Shown here one piece after another: positions 38,839 to 50,304 of a stretch of 64,000 nucleotides of DNA. The stretch covers positions 310,001-374,000 of the forward strand of contig RQOL01000519.1 of NCBI GenBank assembly GCA_013076295.1. Reading direction: 5' to 3'. Each line of letters begins with the position of its first letter. Positions within the stretch are counted from its first letter, which is position 1. A model generated the notes under the pieces. The model ran no database searches. It worked only from the letters and a program-made list of their open reading frames with translations, and was not told where the DNA came from. This DNA is from Sanderia malayensis. Lineage: Eukaryota; Cnidaria; Scyphozoa; Semaeostomeae; Pelagiidae. Made by a program: the position numbers and the translations under genes.

Positions 38839-41800
38839 ATGGATTGGCTTTCTTATTCAAAAAATAACCAAGAAATGGTTGATAAATTCACAAGACTTGG
38901 AATAATAGAGTCTAGTGAAGTTGAGAAAGCTTTCAGATGTGTTTCCAGAGCTGCTTTTGTACCAGACGATTTATTAGATGATGCTTTCAAAGATACACCA
39001 TTACGTGGAAGTTGCCAAGTTCACATGTCCGCTCCTCATATGTATGCAGCTATATTGGAAGAGCTCGAACTCGATTCTGGTATGCTTCTTGTACTTATAG
39101 CTAATCTTTATTTACAAGGCCATTTGTTGTTAAAGGACATTCATATATGCAGCCTAGCCTTTAAGTCATCTTTGTTATATAGCAAGCTTACAGCAAAGCA
39201 AACTGTTATTTGAATTAGCGAATTAAGAATTATTTGATGTTATTAGCATGTTATGTTACTTTTTAGGGATGTCATTTTTAAATATTGGAAGTGGAACTGG
39301 TTATTTTTCTACATTGGTTGGATATATCTTGAAAAGAGAAGGTGTTAATCATGGCATTGAATTGCATGATGAGTTGGTTCGATTTGCAAATGACAAAGTT
39401 CAAAACTTTTTGCAACATGGCCCTTCAGACGTGAAAGATATTTGCAAACCAATTTTCATTGCTGGAAATTGTTCTAGATTGGATACAGAGCAAGCTAAAT
39501 ATGACAGGTTAATATTGGTTAGAAATATTTTTAGAAGCGTGTGGCAGCTACAAACACATGTATATGAGTGCATGACAATGTAGGAAATTGTTGCCATACA
39601 GGGTACATGATGCATGCTGCTGTACCTATTAGTGAATGTATGTGCATAGTCACAATGAGTTCTGTCATGCTCTGCAGACTGACACATTGATTCTATTGAT
39701 TGTTTTGTGGATCCCATGCGAAATTCACATTTGATAAACCATGCAATCATCCGGTTTATTTCAGGTTATATTGTGGTGCGGCTTGCACACAAGCCAATGT
39801 GAAGTTCCTTTTGGAATTAGTCAAAGTTGGTGGTTTTCTGATTGCACCCGTCGGATCAAGAGTAAGTAATTGCAATTTGATTTTTAACCTTCTGGTGAAT
39901 GTTGGCATATTGTTATATTTTTGATAAGCCATTGATTAAAAATTGCAATTGTTTTATAGTTGATTAAATTAAAGAGGGTAGCATTGAAGGAAGGACGGCA
40001 GAATGTTATCAATGATGTTTCATTTGCACCCCTTATTGCTGCTACCCCTGATGATAAAAAGTTGCCCAAACTAAGGTTTCCTGATCAATGCAGAAAGAAG
40101 AAAAAACAGGTTTGACTTCAATTCTTTTTTATTCTCAATTTACAGATTTGTTTATATATTTGTAGAGGTGACAAACTAAGTTACCATTTCATTTTTTGTT
40201 TTTACAGAATGCAATTATCTGCAATGTTAGTTTTCCTGTTTGCAAGAGCCCAGCAAGGAAACTTCTTTCTCAGTTGAGAGCTTTTCAGGATGTACTCGGT
40301 GAGTTGATTTCCTAATTCTATTACGGCCGATTTAACGTTGTACTAAGCTAACAAAGGCGTGTTTTTGTACATTAGATTGTCTTGAAAATGGATTGCCACT
40401 GCCAATGGCATTTTGCTATGTTCCACGGAAAGAAGATCTGGACAAATCTCCTTTGAAGCAAAAGAGGTTTGAAGATATGACAACCTCTGCAGTTGATTCT
40501 CAAATAGATTTCTTTGAACAATCTTCAATATGCCAACCTTATGATGCAGAATCAAAAACAGGGGGCTATAAGAATCAAACAGCAAAGGAACAGGATATGA
40601 TGATAAACATTGATTGGGAACATGTGTCAACTGATAAAACATGGTTGAAAATTATTGAGCACTATTATTCACTTTTAACAACGACCGAATCAAGAAGACA
40701 AGAATGTTTTAATTTGAAAATGGAGAACATATCTTCATCTGCTTGTTCCATGAAAGTATTGACCTTCAAGAAATATGCCAAGAAGATGGGGTTGATACCA
40801 TCAAAATCAAAATCAGCATCATCTGATTCAAGTCAAGATGTCCAAAAGGTGGAGGAAGTTGCAAGCGACATTGTCAACAATTTGTTGGAAGAAGTCATCT
40901 ACCAATCTGATGAGAATAAATCAGCAGAGAATTTCATTGCATCTTTTACAAACAATGAAGTTTTCAAAAGACGAAGTTCAGCTTCAAAAGCCACCATTCT
41001 TGACAATCTACCTCATTTCAGAACATGCTCAGAAGAAAGTAATCATACGTTGGCTTCACAACAGCCACAGTCTGACAGAGGCAATGATCTTGAAGCAAGA
41101 CTCGCTAAATTGAATTCCTGTCGTAATGAACTATTTACCATGCAATCAACGGTTTATCAAATGATTCAGGAGATAGATAATGAGATGCAGAAGGGCATTG
41201 CATTAGATCCTAGTCATCTAAAAGGAGCGTCCAGTTCATCTATGACAAATGCTGGCATATCATCTGAAGACAGAAGCGGTGTGTTAACTAATGACATCTG
41301 TGCTGATATGTATGGAAAGAACAATCATGATAATCATGATGATAATGTTTGCGAAAACGTCAGCGACCCATCAAATGGGTTTCTTCAAAGTTTGTCAAAC
41401 TGTCTTGTCGTGAATTCTTCAGATACAACTGCATGCATGAACAATGGCAAATGCGTTGGCTTTGCGGCAAATTACCAGTCGGAAAACTTAGCAGTTGTAT
41501 CCGACAACTGCGCACAAAGTGATCTGGAAGATCGTTTTTCTTCATTTCATCACACTGGCGTTACTCGACCTGCTGTTAACGAGGGTGAAAGTCTTTTGAC
41601 TTCACTCAGGGCTGCCAGAGGTGATGTTGGTGATAGACAGATTGTTCGCACATTGGACAATTATCATCAAGATCATCATGATTATGATGATTGTCCTTCA
41701 GCTGTTCCCCGTGATGACTTGGATAAGAGGTCGAAGTCGATTGACGAGAACGAGACTGGTAATGATGACGCCATGGACTTGTGTTGTGACCTATATCGAT

Positions 41801-44800
41801 GTTTAAGCAGTGGTGAGTTTGTTATGGATGGTTTCACGGATACAATTCAAGATGGCGAACAGATGATAAAGAAGACCAAAGAAATCCAAGATCACGCAGA
41901 GGGAGGTGATAATAATGAAGAGGATAGCGCTGGAGAATTTCATCAAATTGCACCGAGTAACGAATCAATTGATACTCAAACAGAGTCAACTGAAAATAGG
42001 AATAAAGTTTGCAACCCAAGCGACACAAAGAAAAGAGACAAGTCGGAATTATTTCACACATCCCATTCGCCATCTTATTCACCGACTTATTCGCCATCTT
42101 TCAAGAAGAAGAAAAAGAAATTGTCCAACAGATTCACTGACATCAGAATGGACATTCGATCTAGCGAAAGAATGCGCTCGCTTCCTGGTGCATTATGGGA
42201 TGTAAAGCATGACAAAGAATTGGTATTGTTTTTGTCAAGAAAAGAAAGGTCCTCTGGTCACGTGGCATTTGTATGTTTTTTCTTTCAGTATTTGACTTGA
42301 TACCTTTTTGACAATATTTTTGCTTATGAGGCATTGCTATATACCGTAAATCCTCGAATTGGCCCCCCCCCCTCGAATAAGCCCCCACCCTAGAAGAACA
42401 AATTGTTAATAAGCCCCCCTCGAATAAGCCCCCACCCCAAACATGCTGATGTTTGCGTACAGCGAGTTCGAGAAAATTTTGTTTTCCTGACCGTTTTTTC
42501 ACCAATATCTGGGCATTCTTCTGTTTATCTGTGTATGCAAAATACTTTGCTGGAACAACTAAACCAATTTCCCGTTTATTTTCCCAGTAACAACGTCAAT
42601 TTTTGTGCCATATTTCAGATAGTTTTATAAGCCCCCCCCTCGAATAAACCCCCCTCTGAAAATGTCAAAAATAAATAAGCCCCCAGGGGGCTAATTCGAG
42701 GATTTACGGTATACATAAATGTGATGTGTTCATTGCAGAGTCCTTGTTGTGCAAGTGTAATCAAGCCACAAGACTTCACGAACATTGATCTTATACAGTA
42801 TAAGAAAATATGCTCCTTCCCAGCTACAGCACTTGCTGCACGTGCAATTGTACTGAAACGTGTTGCGAAGCTGTTAGATTCAGTAATGAGTTCATTGGTG
42901 GGACCATCGTTGTCAAGTGAGCAGTTTCACAGACCAAGACCAAATGAATATCCTCTCAGTTCCTTTGATGAATATTCGTTTGAACCATGCGGCATTGAAA
43001 TGAGTAAATTCAACCACAGCATTACAAATGAACTCAGATTCAATATTCACAATTCAGTGAAAGTGAATGGAGCTGAACGAGGTTTGAACATTGATTCACG
43101 TCTTGTTAACCACTAAGCGTACTCGAACGATGAAACTGGTTATGTCAATTGAATTATCAGTCTCACTGATTAACTTGATTCGTCACAATGATTGTGATTA
43201 TTATTATTTTAGGATTGATTGAATCAGTTGACAAAATGATTCAACAAGAAATTGACAATGTTTGCGAACAGAAAGAGGTTGTACTGGCAAAGTTAACTCT
43301 ATACGATAAATTAAATGAAGAATATGAAGAACAAAGGAAACTAATTAGCCAGCAGGTAAGAACGATGATTGATAATTGATGATTGATGATTGATGATTGA
43401 CGATTGACGATTGATGATTGATAATTGATGATTGATGATTGATGATTGATGATTGATGATTGATGATTGATGATAGGTTGATTTGATTGAAGAACAGCAA
43501 CAGATAATACAAAGTCGTTTACGGACCATCTTTTCAATCGATGCAAGTTGTAACGAGAATGTTCTTCGTATGCAAGTATTGCTGCAAGAGAGGAAGGACC
43601 AGAAGAGACAACTGGAAATAAGACAAGAACAGGTTGAAACTCAACAGATCAGTAAAAGCAATGAACACAGAACCCTATTGCAAATACATAGTCAGTTGGA
43701 GGGTCTGCAAGCCAAGCTTGTCAAAGAACAGAAAGAATTTCTTGAAATGGGTCAAAAATACCTCGACAAGGATGGAGGTGAATTGGTAAATTTCTCCAAA
43801 TTTGTTGCAATGTCAAATGACTTGGTTAAGCAATTAAATGCAATAAGTAATGAAGATGAAATCGATGAGAAATCAACAATGAATAAGCAATCAAAAGCTG
43901 ATGATGATTCAGTGATTAAAAACACACCAAAGAATAGGTATTATTTTATCTTCATATTTCATTATCTTTTATGTCTATTTTGCACTTACTTTGTTAATGC
44001 TATATCATTTAATTTGGAGATGCATTTTGACATTATTCTTCTCATCTTGCAGATATAATCTTCAGGCTCTTCTTCCAAAATGTCGATTTTTATTCCCCCT
44101 GACTTCGAAAAGGTTAAGCATCATCAAAGAGTTGTTAAGAACATCAGAAACATTCTCAAGTCACCCCTGCTATGTTGCACGTGTTGACCGAAGGGTGCCA
44201 TTAAAAGAACGACACAAACATTCATTATCAAATAGCGTATTCATGCAGCTATACAATTCATTGAAGAACAAAGAATTAAACTACAGGTTTGCAATATTCA
44301 TTTTCATTATGATTATGTTATTATTATATGTTTATTGTAATAATGATTATATGTTCGTGTTTTTATTTCAGAGATGCAAAGAGGAATTTTGAAAAACTTT
44401 GGGAAGTGAAATTCCTTGGCGAAGGAATCATTGACCAGGTATTGTTACACTATTGACCAGGTATTGTTACAATACAATGAGCGATGACAGTGATTGCGTG
44501 GAATTAAGAGACCTGCTGGGGTATGCCAGCCGTCTCTCCTGTATTGATTTAAATTTCATTTCGTGTAACATTTTTGTTGTTGATTTTAGGGCGGTGGATT
44601 TCGCGATAGTTTGGCTGAAATCGCTGATGAACTTTGTCCTTCATCTGCTGACGTCATACCCTGTTTGCCGTTGTTCATCAAGACACCAAACCAACTGGTA
44701 CGATTTTACTTTGAAAGAATTAAATAAGTCATCAATTTCAATTATGGATCGTCATTATATGTCTTTCTATTACCTATTTTCATGTGTGTTGTTGTTCTCA

Positions 44801-46075
44801 GAACGAGGTTGGTGACCATCGTGATGCATACATCCCTAATCCTTCATGTAATGAAATTCATTTGTACACTTGGATTGGCAAATTAATGGGCACTGCATTT
44901 CGCACTGATGAAACCATTCCATTGGCATTTCCTCCCTTTATTTGGAAACTATTGGTTGGTGAACATGTCACATGGTCCAACGATTACACCTCTGTCGATG
45001 AAACCACTGTCAGAGTCACAGGTAAACCATACTGTGTATTCTTTTCTTAGTTTACTATCTACACGTTTACTATCTACAGTATCCTGCTTGAATGCTTTTA
45101 TATTTCGTGTTATAATTGTATGGATGATTATTTGTAGATGAAATGGAATTACTTGATGCTGCCACCTACACGTCTCGGCACCAATCAGAGCAATTCTTTG
45201 TGACGCATCTAAGTGACGGAACCGAAAAGAGTTTGATTAAAGATGGTGCAAATATCCTTGTTAAAGTTAACGAAAGAAAGAAGTTTGCTGCTTTATTACG
45301 AAAGGCAAGAATGATGGAATGTGTGAAACAGGTAAACATACATCTTTTTCTGATATTCACTGTTCTCTTTGTCAGGATAAACAAGGCTTGTAGTGAATGA
45401 ATTTGATTTTAATTTGAAGGTTGAAGCTTTGAGGTTTGGTCTCACAGCAGTTGTACCGAAATCAATTATTTCTTGTTTAACATGGCGAGAGTTGGAGCGC
45501 AATATATGTGGATCACCTGAGATTTCAATCAATGATTTGAAAGCAAATTGTAAGACTTTGTCTTTACTTACGTGTTAGATGATCAGATTGTTTCTCTGAT
45601 TGACTGTGATAGCCAATCATATTCCTTCACGCATCTCCATGATTAACTGATAGCCAATCATATTGTTTTGCAGGTCGATATTATGAACTTGATTTGTCAC
45701 CAAATGATGATCGTGTTGTTTACCTTTGGGAAGCAATTGCTGGTTTTTCATCTGAAGAACGATCGAGATTCATTCGCTTTGTAACTGGAAGAAAAAGACT
45801 CCCATCTCCATTCTTCCTTTCTCGATCTTCTTCCGATGAAGATAACCTCCCCACTGCCAGTACATGTGGCAGTAATCTATTTCTACCAAATTATTCAAGT
45901 GCTTCCGTCGCAGCCGAAAAAATTAGGTACTGTAATATATGCTTTATTCCATCAATTTTTTCATTCTTCATTCATACTATGAATATTATTATTATTGATC
46001 TATTTATTATTAATCTTTTTTAGATACGCCATTAACAATTGCGTTTCTATTGACACCGACACAAGCCCGTGGTAG
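38839..46075 (+). CDS. PCMTD-type methyltransferase fused to a HECTD3-like HECT E3 ligase
   Basis: Seventeen exons with consistent phases give 1639 residues: 38839-39079, 39267-39507, 39765-39861, 39960-40109, 40208-40298, 40376-42270, 42739-43081, 43213-43355, 43477-43937, 44053-44286, 44372-44438, 44590-44697, 44802-45021, 45138-45331, 45420-45549, 45674-45926, 46024-46075. Residues 1-260 match protein-isoaspartate methyltransferase-like PCMTD1/2: VHMSAPHMY, the SAM-binding [28 protein letters not shown] and VSFAPLI. Residues 274-905 are one long low-complexity exon that ends in [20 protein letters not shown], a block of the kind found upstream of HECT domains. A coiled coil covers about 1020-1200. 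The HECT domain fills 1220-1639, with the catalytic Cys near 1603 in [14 protein letters not shown] and the end [11 protein letters not shown], as in HECTD3. Human PCMTD1/2 are separate, SOCS-box proteins, so this architecture is unusual. An N-terminal extension from ATG 38773 is possible. Confidence 0.9.
42340..42713. mobile_element. MITE-like element with 21-bp inverted ends in the methyltransferase-HECT gene
   Basis: The ends TATACCGTAAATCCTCGAATT (42340-42360) and 42693-42713 are perfect reverse complements. The interior is rich in runs of C with repeated CTCGAATAAGCCCCC motifs on both sides. It is 374 bp long, has no coding capacity and lies in the intron between exons 6 and 7. The TA at each edge may be the target duplication. 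Confidence 0.85.
43365..43474. repeat. 7-bp tandem repeat filling an intron
   Basis: About fifteen copies of ATTGATG with occasional variants occupy nearly the whole 121-bp intron 8 of the methyltransferase-HECT gene, up to the GATAG acceptor. Confidence 0.93.
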
Positions 46076-46309
46076 CTTCGTTCTCCTGGATGCGACAATT
46101 TAATGACATTACATTTTTCCTACTTGAATTTACAACATATATCTATGATATATTTTATTGTTAAAATTGACCATGATTCGTAATAATTGTTTAGTTACTC
46201 TACCATTGAGCCTGTTTCTTCTCTCTTTGTTTCTTTATTATAATTACCCAAGATTGTAACACAGATGACTTGATTTTAACAAATTAAAGGTTCGATTCCT
46301 GTCCATGTT

Positions 46310-46668
46310 CCAAGAGCATCTTCTGTAGGCGGTGTATGCAACCGCTGGGTTAAGTGGTTCAAGTCCAGACACGAACATATAAATTATAGTATCTTCTATA
46401 CAAACAAGTTTGCAGATTGGAATAAGGTTGACAATTTAGTCGTTTCATGCATCGGTTGCAGTGGTGTGGAGGTAGTCCTACGGGGCTTGCACCGACCAGG
46501 TAAGTGGTTCAAAACCAGACACGATCATATCAAATGTGATTAATTTTATAAAATTAAATTTTCAGATTGGAATAAGATAAACAACTTAGTCTCTTCAATC
46601 ATTGGTTGCAGTAGCGTGGTGGTTGTGCTATGGGGTGAGCACCGACCAGGTAAGTGGTTCGAGACAAC
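46310..46668 (+). repeat. SINE-like repeats, forward copies
   Basis: Three related segments lie in tandem, ending near 46378, 46520 and 46668. The two clearer ones run from GATTGGAATAAG through TTGCAGTRGYGTGGWGGT to ACCGACCAGGTAAGTGGTTC. The box B-like GGTTCAAGTCC (near 46360) and GGTTCGAGAC (near 46660) and the box A-like TAGCGTGGTGG suggest a tRNA-derived origin, but they are degenerate and not tRNA genes. Confidence 0.6.
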
Positions 46669-47217
46669 GAAGCTGCAAATATCTTGGCATCCAGGTGAGT
46701 TTCCGTAAGTATAATATATTGATAATTATTTCTGAAGTAATTAGCAGTCATATTTGCGAACATTTGAGCCAAAAATAAGCGCAAATGATCGCAATGAATG
46801 TGCGTGTGTCACTGAAAGCGTTTCGTGACTGAGTTAAACTAATAGGGAGACATCGCCAAATTCGAGAGAAAACAAGGGAGAGGTAAATTCGCTCTACGTT
46901 TTCTCTTGACTTGTAACAAAAAGTTGATCCGCCTCCCCTTATTTTTTCATCCCGAATTCAATGTCCCCTTACTGGTTACATCAACTGCTGCAAATGTCCC
47001 CCTGTAATTTTGTAGATGCGAACGAAGTCACGGTAGGACATCACTTCGTTCATCATCATGATGTTATGTTTACACAACGTCATGATGACACCCCCACTAC
47101 GCAGCCACCCCATTACGCAGCCACCCCTTTGCGAAGACACCCCATTACGAAGACACCGTAATGAGTTGCCTTACCTCCTAACATCTATACTAGAAACTAA
47201 GTACTACTTACCACTTA

Positions 47218-47427
47218 CCACTCGAACCACTTACCTGGTCGGTGCACACCCCGTAGCACAACCACCACGCTACTGCAACCGATGAATGAAGTGACTATGT
47301 CTCTAATCCCATTCCAATCCTCACACGTTTTGTCTGCCTAAATAAGATTTAAAATAATATGCAGTTGTCTGTATTTGAACCACTTACCTGGTCGGTGCAC
47401 GCCTTGAAACAATACCACCACACCATG
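47218..47427 (-). repeat. SINE-like repeats, reverse copies
   Basis: Two segments, about 47218-47322 and 47373-47427, are reverse-complement copies of the forward repeats at 46.3-46.7 kb (GAACCACTTACCTGGTCGGT is shared). The first copy preserves the whole unit including the CCATTCCAATC end. Confidence 0.65.
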
Positions 47428-48227
47428 CAATGCACATCATGCTTCATCTGCATTTCGCAGGACAATATCTGACGGGATTTGGTGCATGCTAACGAGTATC
47501 TGCTTATTTTGTTCCCCAGTTGTGGAATGGATATTTTTGTTGATAATCATGGTTTTATAAATCTTTCCTGATTGCACTAGTAGGTGAGAAAATTTGATAA
47601 TGTTAGCAATCATGCAAGTTTTTGTTTGTTCATGTACTTGATATATGAAAGCATCGAAGAATGTTTTTTTGCACCATTATTATCATGAACTTTGAAGGTT
47701 GATGCCATTGACTTTATCGTTTGACTTTTATTCAATGTTGCAATCGATCATGTCAGCCATCTGACACATGTAAATGGCATGGTTTTTCTCTCATGTTTAA
47801 GCCCTATAAATATTCTTGTTAGGAATTCCATGTGCTTCAAAGGCAAGGATAACAATACCCAGCCATGGATTAATATTTGATGCTTTAATGGGGAGAAATC
47901 AGATATGCAAATATGAATCTTAGTTGATTACACAATCTTGTTAAGAAAGTTCTCTTTTGAATAAGCATTAATATTTTGCATGTTAACCAACAACTGCAAA
48001 TTATTTATTTGTGATCAGTGTCACACTCTCTTTGGGTTAACCTTGTAATGTGAAAAAGCCTTAGATTGCCACAAAGATGTAAATATTGAAAGACGAAATA
48101 AATTATTAATCATTGTCATAATTCATATGTACTAATCTACAAAGCTTTAACTTTGATTTGATGTTTACTGGGTAAACTGTTAAATTACACACTAGAAAGC
48201 TATCAGGTGTTTTATAGGAGGAGCGTC

Positions 48228-49953
48228 ATGAATGAGCATGAAATACAATATCACCTGGCTGCAGTACAAGGAAGCCTTCCACTTATTCAAAATTTCATTG
48301 CAAGTGGACCATCAAAAATCAGCATTGATTGCAAAGATGAGGAAGGCACAACTGCATTGATTCTTGCGTCTGCAAATAATCATTTGGATATTGTTAAAGA
48401 TTTAATCAGCAAAGGAGCTGATTTGAACTCAAGAAGAAAGGTAAGAACAATAATTGTCATTGCTTAATCAATAATTTAATGCAATATATGCATTGTGATG
48501 TATCTGCATTTCATTATCATTAATGTAATATATGTTTGTTTTATAGACTGGCACAACTGCACTCTTCTTTGCTGCACAAGGTGGACATTCAGCCATTGTG
48601 AAGGAGCTTATCGGCAATGGGGCACAAATAGATCTTTCTAGCACAGTACATACATATTTATTTTTCTTACATAATATTAAGTTGTAACTAGACAAGCCAT
48701 TCATAATTTATTACATGCACATTACAGTACATGTTGATAATTTACTTTTGTTACATTTATTTTGTTGTTTTTTAGGAAGGTGGAACTCCGCTGTTTGTTG
48801 CTTGTCAATGTAATCATCTTAACGTTGTGAAAGAATTAATCATAAAAGGTGCAAATATTCACGCATTCATGAAGGTAAGTGTTATAATAGTTATTAGCAT
48901 GTTGACTGAAACAGTTTTTCTACATCAACTCTGATGGTAATTATGTGTGAGCAATGAAGACAACGATAATTATTGCCTTTCAGGATGGTGCAACTCCTCT
49001 TTTTGTTGCTTCACAAAACGGCCATGCATCTATTGTTAAATTTCTAATCAGCAAAGGAGCCAACATCAATCAAGCGAGACTCGTAAGTGATTGATTCATT
49101 TGTTCATCCATCCTTTTCAATCTCTAATATTTTCTATCAACCTTTCTCTATTATTTCATTTTACTTTTTAGTAATTTGTTATTCTGTTGTTGTTGCTATA
49201 GGATCAAGCAACCCCCTTGTGGATTGCATCACAAGAAGGTCATGTGACAGTTGTTAAAGAACTTCTTAACTCAGGAGCAAGTGTTGACTCAACCAGACAA
49301 GTATGCTCAATTACATTTTTAACTTTTTATTCATTCAAAGAGGAGTTCGGTGTTGATAAAGGCAACCCTGAATAGACCCCAAGACACTGTCGTGTGCTTG
49401 ACTACCTATGATATCTATGAAACTGCATTTGTAGGATGGTGGTACACCTTTATTCAAGGCTTGTCACAAGGGCCATTATGACGTTGCTAATGAACTGATA
49501 TCCCATGGTGCTTCACTCGGATTATTAAAGGTATTTCATTCGTTTTCACATATACCTACCTAATCATATGCTTACATCTGAGTGGTTGCGTAATATACAT
49601 TGGGTAGTGTTAAAATGTAAAAATTACCTGAATGCCAAATTGTAGAATGGAGAAACAGCAATTCATGCTTGTGCAGTATTTGGACACATGAATATTTTAA
49701 AGAAACTTATCGAAGCAGGAGCGGATCCACATACAAAAAACAAGGTACCACCTTTCATGTTCCCTTCATCCATCAACATCTTGTACAGCTTGGCATCATT
49801 TTGTGACTCAATGTTAACATTACCCTGTTAATATTTGTATAAATTTTTTTCAAGGATGGTATAACACCTCATGCTATCGCAAAGGAGTGTGGGAAGGATG
49901 AAATTGCAACTTACTTGGCTGCAGCCAAAAAGTCATATTCAACAACTGTATAG
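48228..49953 (+). CDS. Ankyrin-repeat protein, one repeat per exon
   Basis: Eight exons, all phase 0, give 300 residues: 48228-48440, 48547-48645, 48776-48874, 48984-49082, 49202-49300, 49435-49530, 49646-49744, 49855-49953. Exons 2-8 are each 99 bp (exon 6 is 96 bp), so each encodes one 33-residue ankyrin repeat. Each begins with D/E-G-x-T-P/A-L and ends with GAxI-type turns. Exon 1 carries an N-terminal cap, MNEHEIQYHLAAVQGSLPLI, and one to two repeats. No other domain, signal peptide or membrane segment is present, so it is probably a cytoplasmic protein-protein scaffold. Pure ankyrin proteins of this size cannot be assigned to an orthologue by eye. An acceptor-like TTTTATAG just before the ATG suggests a 5' UTR intron. 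AATAAA at about 50022 is a likely polyadenylation signal. Confidence 0.9.
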
Positions 49954-50304
49954 TTTGCCTTTTTTATTTCAATTGATACTGTATTTATACAAGACATCAT
50001 TTTCTGACGATTCTGTCCATAAATAAATACGTAAGCGTTACGTCATTATGAAATTTAATCAAAACACTGAAATTGATTCTGTTGATTATTATATTTTCCT
50101 ACAACTATGATTTTTGATTGTTGCTTCCATTCATGCAACAACTACAACAATGCAAGAAACAATGGGCTATTGTCTGCATTATCCAATCAGCATTACGCTA
50201 GTAATTTTCATACAATTTCGACATTTGGGCCTACAGGCATCCTTAAAAAATTTGTTAATGTTCTTTTGAAACACATTATTTTTAGAAATTTAAACCTGTT
50301 AAAT
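49954..50304. other. Intergenic region, ankyrin gene to ArfGAP1
   Basis: Contains the ankyrin gene 3' end (AATAAA near 50022) and the presumed ArfGAP1 promoter. No other feature seen. Confidence 0.5.

Larger units (their letters stand above)
46076..48227. other. Intergenic region with repeat cluster
   Basis: No gene is seen. An ATTAAA near 46283 could serve the upstream HECT gene. From 46.3 to 47.4 kb there are several related SINE-like segments in both orientations, listed separately. The part from 47.45 to 48.2 kb is plain AT-rich DNA that should hold the promoter of the ankyrin gene. Confidence 0.6.

Noticed and set aside
43365..43474. CRISPR-like or coding repeat
   Set aside because: A simple 7-bp tandem repeat without spacers, fully inside an intron of an animal gene.
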